Part shown: one piece after another, positions 8,086-16,100 of the stretch | Layout of the letters: each line of letters starts with the position of its first letter | Position numbering within the stretch: the stretch's first letter is position 1 | Origin: Guptibacillus hwajinpoensis | GTDB lineage: Bacteria > Bacillota > Bacilli > Bacillales > Guptibacillaceae | NCBI RefSeq assembly: GCF_020524165.1 | Contig: NZ_JAIVKU010000002.1 | Span: 124,001-188,000 of the forward strand | Direction of reading: 5' to 3' | DNA: 64,000 bases | The notes under the pieces: model-generated | The model's database searches: none | What the model was told of the DNA's origin: nothing | The model's input: the letters and a program-made list of their open reading frames with translations, nothing else | Program-made: the position numbers and the translations under genes

Positions 8086-9675
8086 TCAATTGGATTCAGG
8101 ATTAGGCTGCTTTTCTCGAACTTTGTCCTTGGGTTTTAGAAAGGTTGGTCGTGTAAACATTCGAGACATGGGCGTACGGAAAATAACATCCTTTTGGTCT
8201 TTTAATTTAAATGGTGCCATTGGCGACATATAAGGGACCCCGAATGAGCGAAGGCTACAGAGATGAAGAATGATGGCAATCAAGCCTATAATCATACCGA
8301 ACAATCCAAATGTTGCTGCAAGAAACATGAGAGGAAAGCGCAACATTCGAACGGAAATCGCCATGTTAATCGCAGGCATAACGAAATTACTGATGGCCGT
8401 TAAAGAAACTACGATAATCATGGCAGAAGACACAATGCCAGCTTCCACGGCAGCTTGTCCGAGTACAAGCGCTCCAACGATGGAGATGGCAGATCCAATG
8501 GCTCGAGGCATCCGTACACCTGCTTCACGTAAAATCTCGAAGGTTAGCTCCATCAATAGTGCTTCGATTAACGCCGGGAAAGGTGTTCCTTCCCTTTGTG
8601 CAGCTAGACTAATGAGAAGTTGGGTTGGAAGCATTTCTTGATGGAAAGTTGTGACGGCGATATAGGCTGATGGTGTAATTAAAGCTAGGAAAAATGAAAG
8701 GAAGCGCATCATTCGAATCAGAAAGCTCACATCGAAGCGCTGATAATAATCTTCGCTAGATTGGAAAAATTGAACAAAAACAGCAGGCACCAGGAGAGCA
8801 AACGGCGTGCCGTCAATAATAAGTCCAATGCGTCCTTCCAATATTCCGGCTGCTAGTGTATCAGGACGCTCTGTATTAAAGATTGTAGGGAATGGGGAAT
8901 ACGCCTTATCTTGAATGAGTTCTTCAATATAGCCACTTTCAAGAATGGCATCGATGTCTATTTGGTTCAGACGTTGCCGAACTTCTTCCACGATCTTATC
9001 GTCAGCTACACCATTTAAATAAATGAGTGCGACATCTGTTCTCGTCTTCTTTCCAATAGGTTTTGTTTCAATCCAAAGATTTGGATCCTTGATTTTCCGA
9101 CGAACTAAAGCTGTATTTGTACGAAGGGTTTCAGAAAAGCCATCTTTAGGACCCCGAATGACCGTTTGGGAAGAAGGTTCGTTTATTCCTCGATCTTCCC
9201 ATCCTTTTGATCCAATTGAAAATCCTTTTGTATACCCTTCTAAAATAAGCACCGTATCGCCAGAGAGAATGTGTTGAAAAAGGGAGTCAAAGTCTCCTAT
9301 TTCGTTTATTTCGCCGTTTGCAAGAGCGAAATTTTTTAAAATCGTCTTCGTGTCCAAATGTTCGGCACCTTGATCGGAAATCTCAGTATCTCGAATCGTA
9401 AGCATTAGGGGTTTGATAATAAAGTCCTGTACGAAATTTTTATCAGCTAACCCTTCTGTGTAGATTACGGCGAGAGAAATGGTGCCATCTGTTCCTGCGA
9501 CTATTTCTCGAATTACAATGTCGGTACTTCCACCTAATGTTTCTTTCACTTCTTTTAGATTTTCTTTTAGGTTAACGGACAAGTAAGTTGTCTGATTCGT
9601 AGGCTTAGAATCAGGCTTTTCTTTCATGTTCGCTCTCTTTTTCTTCATATCTGTTAATTTACGTACATATCTCAT
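8086..9675 (-). CDS. GerA-type spore germination receptor A subunit
   Basis: Membrane subunit of the germinant receptor, about 529 residues. A soluble N-terminal half (IVIREIVAGTDGTISLAVIYTEG, then VALIYLNGVAD) leads to the family core RPDTLAAGILEGRIGLIIDGTPFALLVPAVF. Four or five membrane helices follow, including REGTPFPALIEALLMELTFEILREAGVR. I start it at the ATG at 9675, ten bases after GAGGGG; an upstream TTG at 9693 would overlap that ribosome site. It is the first gene of the minus-strand ger operon (A, D, B, B). Its 131-nt upstream region is shared with the divergent C gene. Confidence 0.93.
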   Translation of the reverse strand: MRYVRKLTDMKKKRANMKEKPDSKPTNQTTYLSVNLKENLKEVKETLGGSTDIVIREIVAGTDGTISLAVIYTEGLADKNFVQDFIIKPLMLTIRDTEISDQGAEHLDTKTILKNFALANGEINEIGDFDSLFQHILSGDTVLILEGYTKGFSIGSKGWEDRGINEPSSQTVIRGPKDGFSETLRTNTALVRRKIKDPNLWIETKPIGKKTRTDVALIYLNGVADDKIVEEVRQRLNQIDIDAILESGYIEELIQDKAYSPFPTIFNTERPDTLAAGILEGRIGLIIDGTPFALLVPAVFVQFFQSSEDYYQRFDVSFLIRMMRFLSFFLALITPSAYIAVTTFHQEMLPTQLLISLAAQREGTPFPALIEALLMELTFEILREAGVRMPRAIGSAISIVGALVLGQAAVEAGIVSSAMIIVVSLTAISNFVMPAINMAISVRMLRFPLMFLAATFGLFGMIIGLIAIILHLCSLRSFGVPYMSPMAPFKLKDQKDVIFRTPMSRMFTRPTFLKPKDKVREKQPNPESN

Positions 9676-9824
9676 TGTAAAAAAACCCCTCAATTGCTCT
9701 CTTCGGTCTATTTTTCAACTTCTTCGTTCATTTTATTCAGATAGAAGCAAACAATTAGATGAATGTAAATGCCTCTTTTAGAAGACGATAACGGTTAAAG
9801 CAGGCTCGCGATAGGAGACATTCT

Positions 9825-11021
9825 ATGAAAAGGACCCTATATCAATTAGTTAGTGGGAGTTTGATTCTTTTTCTACTTAGTGGCTGTTGGGATGCGAATG
9901 AATTGAATGAGCTAGCGATTGCGGTCGCTTATGGCATTGATAAAGTGGATGAGGATTATCTGGTAACAGCACAGGTAGTTAATCCTGGAGAAATTGAACA
10001 GGCTGGTGGATTCACAACCCCGGTCACAGTTTATCAAGAAAATGCAGACACCTTACTTGAAGCATTTAGAAGAATGACAACCATTGCCCCGCGAAGAATT
10101 TATGGTTCGCATTTACGGATACTAGTCATTGGAGAAGAACTTGCGAAAGAAGGCATTGGAGATGTCATTGATCTGTTGTCACGAGACCCGGAGATTCGGA
10201 ATGATTTTTATATCGTTGTGTCTAGAGATGTGATGGCTGGTGACACGCTTCAAGTGTTAACCTCGCTTGAAGATATCCCGGCGAATAAACTATATGCGGC
10301 GTTAGAAACGTCTGAGAAAAATTGGGCCCCGACGCTAACTGTGACGCTTGATCAGCTCTCAGCGCATTTAATGGAGGGAGGGATGGAGCCGATGTTAACC
10401 GGAGTTGAAGTGAAGGGGAAGGTTTCTACGGGTGAAAGTAAAGAGAACGTGACTCATATTCAGCCTCAAACCCAACTGCAATATCATGGCACAGCGGTTT
10501 TCAGGGAGGATAAGCTGGTTGGATGGTTAAATGATCCTGAAAGTAAAGGAGTTCACTATGCCCTGAATCGAGTGAAAAGCACAATTGTCGTCGTTCCTTG
10601 TGAAAATGGAGGAAAAGCGGGGATTGAATTGATTGATACAGACGCAGAATTGAAAGCGAAGGCCATCAATCACCAACCTTATGGAAGTATCAAGGTTCAA
10701 GTAGAAGGGAAAGTTTCTGACGTTGAATGTCGGCAGCTAGATTTATCGAAAAAGGAAACCATTTCTGACCTAGAAAAGAAAACGGAAAAAGACATTGAGG
10801 GAAAGATACACGAGGCATTAACCGTTACGCAGGGCGAGTACGAGTCGGATGTTTTCGGATTCGGAAAAGCGATTCACCGGTCAAGTCCAGCATATTGGAA
10901 AACGGTTGAAAAGAATTGGGATCAACACTTTAAGGATATGCAAGTAGATGTAAACGTGGACGTGACAATTCGAAGAACGGGAACCATCGGCAATTCTCCT
11001 CTTAAACGGATTGAGGAGTAG
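9825..11021 (+). CDS. Ger(x)C-family germinant receptor C subunit, lipoprotein
   Basis: Lipid-anchored outer-face subunit of the germinant receptor, 398 residues. The signal peptide ends in a lipobox, LFLLSGC, with Cys at about residue 22, followed by the family signature WDANELNELAIAVAYGIDK. The C-terminal domain contains YGSIKVQVEGKVSDVEC and the closing HFKDMQVDVNVDVTIRRTG typical of Ger(x)C. GGAG lies upstream of the ATG. Unusually, it is transcribed away from the A, D and B genes instead of following them. The C subunit is required for receptor function in characterised systems, so both divergent units should be co-expressed in the forespore. Confidence 0.92.
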   Translation: MKRTLYQLVSGSLILFLLSGCWDANELNELAIAVAYGIDKVDEDYLVTAQVVNPGEIEQAGGFTTPVTVYQENADTLLEAFRRMTTIAPRRIYGSHLRILVIGEELAKEGIGDVIDLLSRDPEIRNDFYIVVSRDVMAGDTLQVLTSLEDIPANKLYAALETSEKNWAPTLTVTLDQLSAHLMEGGMEPMLTGVEVKGKVSTGESKENVTHIQPQTQLQYHGTAVFREDKLVGWLNDPESKGVHYALNRVKSTIVVVPCENGGKAGIELIDTDAELKAKAINHQPYGSIKVQVEGKVSDVECRQLDLSKKETISDLEKKTEKDIEGKIHEALTVTQGEYESDVFGFGKAIHRSSPAYWKTVEKNWDQHFKDMQVDVNVDVTIRRTGTIGNSPLKRIEE

Positions 11022-11095
11022 CAGTCTGAATAACTTTGCGCTTCTTGTTCCATACTAGATCCAAAGTAAGGCAACTTGTCAGGAGGGTACTGTGC

Positions 11096-11467
11096 ATGTG
11101 GAAGATGCTAACAAGTGGTTGGAGTTTAGTGATAGCGGCGATTCTGTTACTCACTTTCTCCTCAAGAGCAAGAACGGGAGCAAAACAAGCGATCGTGAAA
11201 GGGGCAGGGGCGACAATTGATCTTTCCAATCAATTCAGAGGAAATGGATCAAAAGCGGGAAAACCAGCCAGTGCAGAGGATAATGAAGTAAGATACCCTC
11301 CGTATGTTGGTTATGAAACAAGTAAGGGTTTAACTGAAAAAGCGGGTAAAGCCACTCCGATTCGCAAAGTGAATCCAACTCGGTTTAAGAACGCAAAGAA
11401 TGTGATGAATGATGAAAAAATGCCTCATCAAATGGCTGAGATCGCTGAGGAGTTTGATTTGTTTTAA
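11096..11467 (+). CDS. Small single-helix membrane protein of unknown function in the ger locus
   Basis: I do not recognise this 123-residue protein. AGGAGGG at 11081-11087 fixes the start at the ATG at 11096; a longer frame to 11036 exists but lacks a ribosome site. It begins MWKMLTSGWSLVIAAILLLTF, a single hydrophobic helix or uncleaved signal. A basic, proline- and lysine-rich soluble part follows (VNPTRFKNAKNVMNDEK), ending EIAEEFDLF. It lies 74 nt after the GerC gene on the same strand, so it is probably co-transcribed in the forespore and may be a spore membrane protein; this is inferred from location only. Confidence 0.6.
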   Translation: MWKMLTSGWSLVIAAILLLTFSSRARTGAKQAIVKGAGATIDLSNQFRGNGSKAGKPASAEDNEVRYPPYVGYETSKGLTEKAGKATPIRKVNPTRFKNAKNVMNDEKMPHQMAEIAEEFDLF

Positions 11468-11468
11468 T

Positions 11469-11508
11469 GGTGCCTGTCACCGCTCGGTTTATGGGTGGAT
11501 TTGTCGTA
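11469..11508 (+). repeat. Dispersed 40-nt hairpin element, copy 3
   Basis: GGTGCCTGTCACCGCTCG, 16 bases, GTCGTA. It starts one base after the TAA of the preceding gene, showing how tightly these elements abut coding ends. Both conserved blocks carry one deviation (CTCG, GTCGTA), making it the most degenerate copy. Confidence 0.85.
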
Positions 11509-11617
11509 TAATGAGGTTAGAATGAAGGGTCACCAGCGCCACTAAGAAGGAAAAATCACTAAAAATATGATTGAAACTTGTTAATCAAACGTTTAATTAA
11601 TAGTGAAAGCAGTTGAG

Positions 11618-11645
11618 GAGCCTTCAGTTATGGAGGCTCTATTTT
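11618..11645 (+). terminator. Probable intrinsic terminator
   Basis: GAGCCTTC pairs with GGAGGCTC (8 bp, one G-T pair) around AGTTAT, followed by TATTTTG. It would end the GerC transcript, 150 nt after the last stop codon. The T tract is interrupted. Confidence 0.6.
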
Positions 11646-11660
11646 GATAAGCAAATTTAG

Positions 11661-11841
11661 CATTTAGAGGGGATTCAAACTAATCTTCATATCAGTGATC
11701 AGGACATAGATAAGATTAAAACAATTAGTATGTCATCTCTAATTGCACAAAAATTCGAGCTGTTTTATTGATTCAACCTTGTTGAATACGGAGGGAAACC
11801 AACGATCGAAGATTGTCGAATAAATATGATGAGAGTCCTTT
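11661..11841 (+). pseudogene. Possible decayed coding remnant
   Basis: One frame reads about 60 residues with a single internal TGA at 11769. It includes protein-like stretches (ISDQDIDKIKTISMSSLIAQKF before the stop; EYGGKPTIEDCRINMMRVL after it). There is no ribosome site and no recognised family. It sits in the 665-nt gap between the ger locus and the TRAP operon, so it may be the relic of a lost gene, or chance. Confidence 0.22.
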
Positions 11842-11966
11842 AAAAGTAGAGCTCTATTATGTTGTTTATCAATAATGTACTACCCACTTTGATTGAAATA
11901 ATTACATGCAATCAAGTCGAGAAAAACGAATACAAAATAAATAATTAGAAAATTTGAAATAATTTG

Positions 11967-11995
11967 TTGACATGCAATGGGATCTTCATTACCAT
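11967..11995 (+). promoter_or_regulatory. Candidate sigma-A promoter of the TRAP operon
   Basis: TTGACA, 17 bases, then TACCAT. It lies about 25 nt upstream of the first of two identical palindromic operators, so a repressor bound there would block transcription soon after initiation. The -35 is perfect and the -10 only moderate. Confidence 0.5.
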
Positions 11996-12020
11996 AATTA
12001 CCAAGAGGTTTCAAAACTAA

Positions 12021-12037
12021 GTTTTATAATATAAAAC
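12021..12037. promoter_or_regulatory. Palindromic operator GTTTTATAATATAAAAC, copy 1 (probable IclR site)
   Basis: A perfect palindrome: GTTTTATA, centre A, TATAAAAC. The identical 17-mer recurs at 12098 and 22516, upstream of the two catabolic operons flanking the IclR gene. This is the expected pattern for that regulator's binding site. The palindrome contains TATAAT but has no good -35 at the right distance. Confidence 0.75.
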
Positions 12038-12050
12038 AAATGGTTTATCG

Positions 12051-12087
12051 GCGGATAAAATGTATCCGCTTTCATATTGCGGATAAA
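12051..12087. promoter_or_regulatory. GCGGATA inverted and direct repeats between the operators
   Basis: GCGGATA (12051-12057) and TATCCGC (12063-12069) form a 7-bp inverted repeat, and GCGGATAAA recurs directly at 12079-12087. This could be a second regulator's site or an RNA hairpin in the leader. Nothing like it precedes the other operon. Confidence 0.45.
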
Positions 12088-12097
12088 TCAAAACTGC

Positions 12098-12114
12098 GTT
12101 TTATAATATAAAAC
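12098..12114. promoter_or_regulatory. Palindromic operator GTTTTATAATATAAAAC, copy 2 (probable IclR site)
   Basis: Identical to the copy at 12021. The flanks are also similar (TCAAAACT before, ACAAA and TGG after), so a segment of about 35 bp is repeated 77 bp apart. It ends 5 bases before the GGAGG ribosome site of the first TRAP gene, so bound repressor would cover the start region. Confidence 0.75.
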
Positions 12115-12132
12115 AAAATGGAGGTTATAGGG

Positions 12133-13152
12133 TTGAACAAATGGTTGGTAGGGGTAGGGTCAGTTGTTTTCTTATCTGCTATGTTTTTGACTGGGTGTAG
12201 TGAAACAGAAGTCGGGAGTAAAGGTGAGGAAGTTAAAACGATAAAGGTAGCTAATTATTTTGCATCAGACCATCCACAAAACATCGCTTTAAAAGAAAAA
12301 TTTAAACCGATCGTCGAGGATGAAACAGGTGGGGCATTGAAGGTAGAGATTTACGATAATAGTCAGTTAGGTGCTGAACAGGAGTTCTACGATGGAGTTC
12401 GTAATGGAACGATTGAAATGGGAATTCCAGGGATGATAATGCAATCATCTATTGAGAAGCTTGGAGTGACGGAATGGCCATTTTTGTTTAAGGATTATGA
12501 GCATACCAAAAAAATATTGAATGGGCCGATTGGTGATGAATTGCTAGAGGATCTCGAAAAAGAACATGGTGTTCACCCACTTGCGTGGAGTGCTAATGGG
12601 TTTCGAATGTTTTCAAGTAATGAAGCAATTGATTCTTTGGAAGACTTTGAGGGAATGCGTCTTAGAATGCCCAACATTGAACACTACATAAACCTTGGAA
12701 AAGCCCTTGGTGCTACGGTAAGTCCGATGCCTATATCAGAGGTTTTTACTGCACTTGAACAAGGAGTTGTAGATGGACAGGATAATCCGATAGCTACACT
12801 AAGAGCATCAGGATGGTATGAAGTACAGGACTATGTGCTTGAATCACGCCATATGTTTAGCCCGAATCTCTATATTATTAATAGCGAAGTTTGGGAAGGT
12901 TTGACAAAAGACCAGCAAACAGCTGTTGAGAAGGCAGCAAAAGAAGCGGCTGCATATGAGTTCAATCTGATGGAAAAGCAATATGATGAAAATAAAAAAT
13001 TCCTTGAGGAAAATGGCATGACGTTCGTTACTCCTGATGAAGCATTTAAGAGTGAAATGGAGAAAGCGGCAGATCCGCTATATGACGAGTATTACGAGAA
13101 ATACCCATGGGCTGAGGATCTGGTGAACAAGATCAAAGCAGAAGTGAAATAA
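12133..13152 (+). CDS. TRAP transporter substrate-binding protein (DctP family), first
   Basis: Extracytoplasmic lipoprotein that binds an organic acid and delivers it to a TRAP permease, 340 residues. I start it at TTG 12133, eight bases after GGAGG; an in-frame ATG at 12118 lies ahead of that ribosome site. From TTG the protein opens with NKWLVGVGSVVFLSAMFLTGC, a normal lipoprotein signal. The family carboxylate-binding region is GMRLRMPNIEHY, then PISEVFTALEQGVVDGQDNP. It is first in an eight-gene operon ending near 21592. Relatives bind uronates, aldonates or dicarboxylates; the neighbouring dehydratases point to a sugar acid. Confidence 0.9.
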   Translation: MNKWLVGVGSVVFLSAMFLTGCSETEVGSKGEEVKTIKVANYFASDHPQNIALKEKFKPIVEDETGGALKVEIYDNSQLGAEQEFYDGVRNGTIEMGIPGMIMQSSIEKLGVTEWPFLFKDYEHTKKILNGPIGDELLEDLEKEHGVHPLAWSANGFRMFSSNEAIDSLEDFEGMRLRMPNIEHYINLGKALGATVSPMPISEVFTALEQGVVDGQDNPIATLRASGWYEVQDYVLESRHMFSPNLYIINSEVWEGLTKDQQTAVEKAAKEAAAYEFNLMEKQYDENKKFLEENGMTFVTPDEAFKSEMEKAADPLYDEYYEKYPWAEDLVNKIKAEVK

Positions 13153-13165
13153 GAAGGCGGGATGA

Positions 13166-13708
13166 ATGATGAAGAAAGTAGGAAATATTTTCAACCATAT
13201 CTTGAGTATAGGGATTTCATTTTGCTTGATTGGGATGGCCGTTCTAGTTTTTGGAAACGTAGTACTTCGATACGGATTTAATTCAGGGATTACCTGGTCT
13301 GAAGAAATGTCACGATTTCTATTTGTTTGGCTCGTCTTTCTTGGGGCTATCGCAGCCTTTAAAGATAACATGCATTTAGGAGTCGATCTGGTGATAAACC
13401 TGCTGCCTGAAAAGGTAAAAAAAGTAGTTTTTGTAATCGGTAATGCATTGGTCCTATATGTTCTCTGGCTCCTACTGAATGGTAGTTGGAAAATGACACT
13501 ATTAAATATGGAAAGTTTAGCTCCTGCGACTAAGCTACCGCTAGGTGTTGTGTATGCTGTAGGAATTGTAACGAGTATCGTGATGGCGGGAATTGTCTTT
13601 AGGAACTTGTATGTCGCCTTTTTCACCAAAGACAAATCAAATGCCTTTGCATTAGTTCCTGATCATGCCAGTGAAGATATAAATAAGCAGAAGATAGAAA
13701 ACTTATAA
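13166..13708 (+). CDS. TRAP transporter small permease (DctQ family)
   Basis: Four-helix membrane subunit of the TRAP transporter, 180 residues. Helices lie around residues 10-32, 48-66, 88-108 and 128-150. Family motifs visible are ITWSEEMSRFLFVWLVFLGA and the conserved HLGVDL after helix 2. It lies 13 nt after the binding-protein gene and 14 nt before the large permease, the standard order. Together with DctM it forms the ion-driven importer. GGCGGG precedes the ATG, and a second ATG follows immediately in frame. Confidence 0.92.
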   Translation: MMKKVGNIFNHILSIGISFCLIGMAVLVFGNVVLRYGFNSGITWSEEMSRFLFVWLVFLGAIAAFKDNMHLGVDLVINLLPEKVKKVVFVIGNALVLYVLWLLLNGSWKMTLLNMESLAPATKLPLGVVYAVGIVTSIVMAGIVFRNLYVAFFTKDKSNAFALVPDHASEDINKQKIENL

Positions 13709-13722
13709 GTAGGAGGTAGACT

Positions 13723-15000
13723 ATGGCCCTGGGAGTTTTTTTAGGATCCTTATTCGGTGCTCTTGCTCTGGGTGTACCGATTGCATTTGCTCTGATTCTT
13801 AGCGGTGTCGCGTTAATGTTTATGATGGGAAGTCTTGATAGTCAAATCATTGCTCAGAACTTAATTAATGGAGCAAATAATTTTGCATTAATGGCCATTC
13901 CGTTCTTCATTTTAGCTGGTGAATTAATGAACGCCGGTGGCATTTCAAAACGAGTTGTTAACTTTGCTATGACATTAGTAGGCCACATTCGTGGAGGATT
14001 AGGATATGTTGCCATTATTGCAAGTGTTTTATTTGCTGGGTTATCGGGTTCAGCAGTTGCCGATACTGCAGCACTTGGGGCGATCTTAATCCCAATGATG
14101 ATTGCTAAAGGATATAACAAAGGGCAATCGACGGGCCTTATTGCTTCTGCTGGAATTATTGCTCCTGTCATTCCTCCGAGTATTCCGATGATTATTTTTG
14201 GAGTAGTGAGTGGTGTATCAATTACAAAGTTATTTATGGGAGGAATTGTACCAGGCATATTGATGGCTACTGGATTAGTAGTTGTTTGGACAATAATGTC
14301 TAGAAGAGATAAAAGTGAGCTTCCAAAAAGGAAGAGTACGAAAGAAATATTAGTTGCAATTCGAGAAACTAGTTGGGCTTTAATGCTACCCGTTATTATT
14401 ATAGGGGGAATTCGAGGAGGTATTTTCACACCGACTGAAGCATCAGTCGTAGCGGTCTTTTACGCATTGTTTGTAGGAATGGTCGTCTATCGAGAGTTAA
14501 AAGTGAAAGAGCTCTATAATGTATTCCTTGCATCTGCTAAAACAACAAGCGTCGTTATGTTTGTAGCAGCGGCAGCGATGGTGTCAGCTTGGTTAATTAC
14601 AGTAGCTCAAGTACCAATGGACATGGCGAATATGCTGGGACCATTAATCGATAAGCCGATGTTGTTAATGTTGTTGATTACGCTATTGATTCTAGCAATC
14701 GGCCTTGTTATGGATTTAACGCCTGCGATCCTGATTTTTACCCCTGTGTTAATCCCTGTAGTGAAAATGGCAGGAATTGATCCAGTCTATTTTGGCATCG
14801 TCATGGTTATCAATCTTTGTATTGGTTTAATTACCCCGCCAGTTGGAACTGTGCTTTATGTAGGTTGTGGGATTAGTAAGATAGGCATTTTGGAATTAAC
14901 AAGAGGGATATGGCCATTTCTATTAGTTCATGTCATCGTCTTAATCCTACTCGTACTATTCCCAGCGATCGTAACCGTTCCACTTGAATGGTTTATGTAG
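13723..15000 (+). CDS. TRAP transporter large permease (DctM family)
   Basis: Main transport subunit of the TRAP importer, 425 residues with about 12 hydrophobic segments. Characteristic sequences include NFALMAIPFFILAGELMNAGG, the GLSGSAVADTAALG helix hairpin that lines the sodium and substrate site, and SAGIIAPVIPPSIPMIIFG. AGGAGG precedes the ATG. The full set of binding protein, small and large permease is intact, so the system should be functional, importing an organic acid by sodium symport. A second binding protein encoded at 16101 has no permease of its own and probably shares this one. Confidence 0.95.
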   Translation: MALGVFLGSLFGALALGVPIAFALILSGVALMFMMGSLDSQIIAQNLINGANNFALMAIPFFILAGELMNAGGISKRVVNFAMTLVGHIRGGLGYVAIIASVLFAGLSGSAVADTAALGAILIPMMIAKGYNKGQSTGLIASAGIIAPVIPPSIPMIIFGVVSGVSITKLFMGGIVPGILMATGLVVVWTIMSRRDKSELPKRKSTKEILVAIRETSWALMLPVIIIGGIRGGIFTPTEASVVAVFYALFVGMVVYRELKVKELYNVFLASAKTTSVVMFVAAAAMVSAWLITVAQVPMDMANMLGPLIDKPMLLMLLITLLILAIGLVMDLTPAILIFTPVLIPVVKMAGIDPVYFGIVMVINLCIGLITPPVGTVLYVGCGISKIGILELTRGIWPFLLVHVIVLILLVLFPAIVTVPLEWFM

Positions 15001-15008
15001 TCTTTTTT

Positions 15009-15022
15009 TGAAAGCGCTTTAT
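15009..15022. promoter_or_regulatory. cre-like site inside the sugar-acid operon
   Basis: TGAAAGCGCTTTAT matches the CcpA cre consensus except at the last two bases. It lies nine bases after the large permease stop and before the dehydrogenase gene, where a bound CcpA could act as a roadblock. Confidence 0.45.
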
Positions 15023-15047
15023 TGATTATGAGGAAGGAGAAGGTTAC

Positions 15048-16076
15048 TTGAAAAAGTTTAAAGTGGTTGTCACGGATTGGGAATTTGAAGATCTACGATA
15101 TGAAGAAGCTATTCTAGATCATGATGATATCGAACTTGTCCGAGCGAACTGTCAATCGGAAGAAGACGTGATTGATGTATGTAAAGATGCTGATGGGATC
15201 ATAAATCAATATGCTCCGATCGGAAGAAAAGTGATCGAGAAGCTCGATAAATGCAAGGTGATCACGAGATATGGCGTCGGTATTAATACGATCGATAGCG
15301 AGGAAGCAACAAAGAAAGGGATCTGCGTAGCAAACGTTCCTGATTATTGTATAGACGAGGTTTCAGATCATGCACTTGCCCTTCTTTTAAACTGGTCAAG
15401 ACAAATTACGTGCGCTCATCAAAATGTGAAAAATAAGAAATGGGACTTCAAATTAACTAAACCGATTTATCGTTTGAAAGGGAAGATTCTCGGATTAGTA
15501 GGGTTCGGGAAAATTCCTCGCGCTCTTGCTGAAAAAGTGAAGCCCCTCGGTCTACGAGTTATTGCCTATGACCCCTACTATCCAGAGGATAAGGCAGCCG
15601 AAGATGGAGTTTCTTTAGTGTCATTAGATCAACTTTGTAAAGAGTCAGACTTCATTTCGATTCATGCTCCTCTAACAGAACAAACACAGGGGTTAATGAG
15701 CAAAAACGAGTTTGGAACGATGAAAAAAACCGCGGTGATCATCAATACTGCGAGAGGACCTGTCATCGATGAAGAAGCTTTGATTGACGCTCTTTCCAGT
15801 GGTGAAATTGCCGGAGCGGCACTCGATGTGATTGAAAATGAACCGATCGATCATGATCACCGCTTACTCTTGTTGGAAAATGTCATCTTGACCCCACATA
15901 TGGCGTGGTATTCCGAAGAATCCGAAATGGAGATGCGTTCAAAAGCCGCATTAGGAGTGAAGGAAGTATTACTTCATAATCAATACCCCAGATACCTTGT
16001 CAACATGGAAGTGAAAAACAAACTTGGTTTGAACGAGTCTGAGAATGAAGATTCGTATGCACTGTTATCTAAATAA
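15048..16076 (+). CDS. D-isomer-specific 2-hydroxyacid dehydrogenase (CtBP-like subgroup)
   Basis: NAD(P)H-linked reduction of a 2-oxoacid, or oxidation of a D-2-hydroxyacid, 342 residues. It starts with TTG after AGGAAGGAGAAGG. The nucleotide loop is GLVGFGKIPRAL near residue 146. The catalytic triad regions are NTARGPVIDEEALI (Arg), the following glutamate region, and LTPHMAWYSEES (His). It lies between the TRAP permease and a second binding protein, so it probably acts on the imported hydroxyacid or a side product. Relatives include glyoxylate/hydroxypyruvate reductases and phosphoglycerate dehydrogenase; the substrate is not determined. Confidence 0.88.
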   Translation: MKKFKVVVTDWEFEDLRYEEAILDHDDIELVRANCQSEEDVIDVCKDADGIINQYAPIGRKVIEKLDKCKVITRYGVGINTIDSEEATKKGICVANVPDYCIDEVSDHALALLLNWSRQITCAHQNVKNKKWDFKLTKPIYRLKGKILGLVGFGKIPRALAEKVKPLGLRVIAYDPYYPEDKAAEDGVSLVSLDQLCKESDFISIHAPLTEQTQGLMSKNEFGTMKKTAVIINTARGPVIDEEALIDALSSGEIAGAALDVIENEPIDHDHRLLLLENVILTPHMAWYSEESEMEMRSKAALGVKEVLLHNQYPRYLVNMEVKNKLGLNESENEDSYALLSK

Positions 16077-16100
16077 TAATAACAATTGGGAGGAAACAAA

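Noticed and set aside
13078..13635. A long (185-codon) minus-strand frame opposite the TRAP small permease
   Set aside because: The plus-strand DctQ protein in the same place has clear family motifs and a ribosome site; the antisense frame has neither.
15001..15009. T-run after the TRAP large permease as a terminator
   Set aside because: Only a 4-bp stem can form before it; the operon appears to continue into the dehydrogenase gene.
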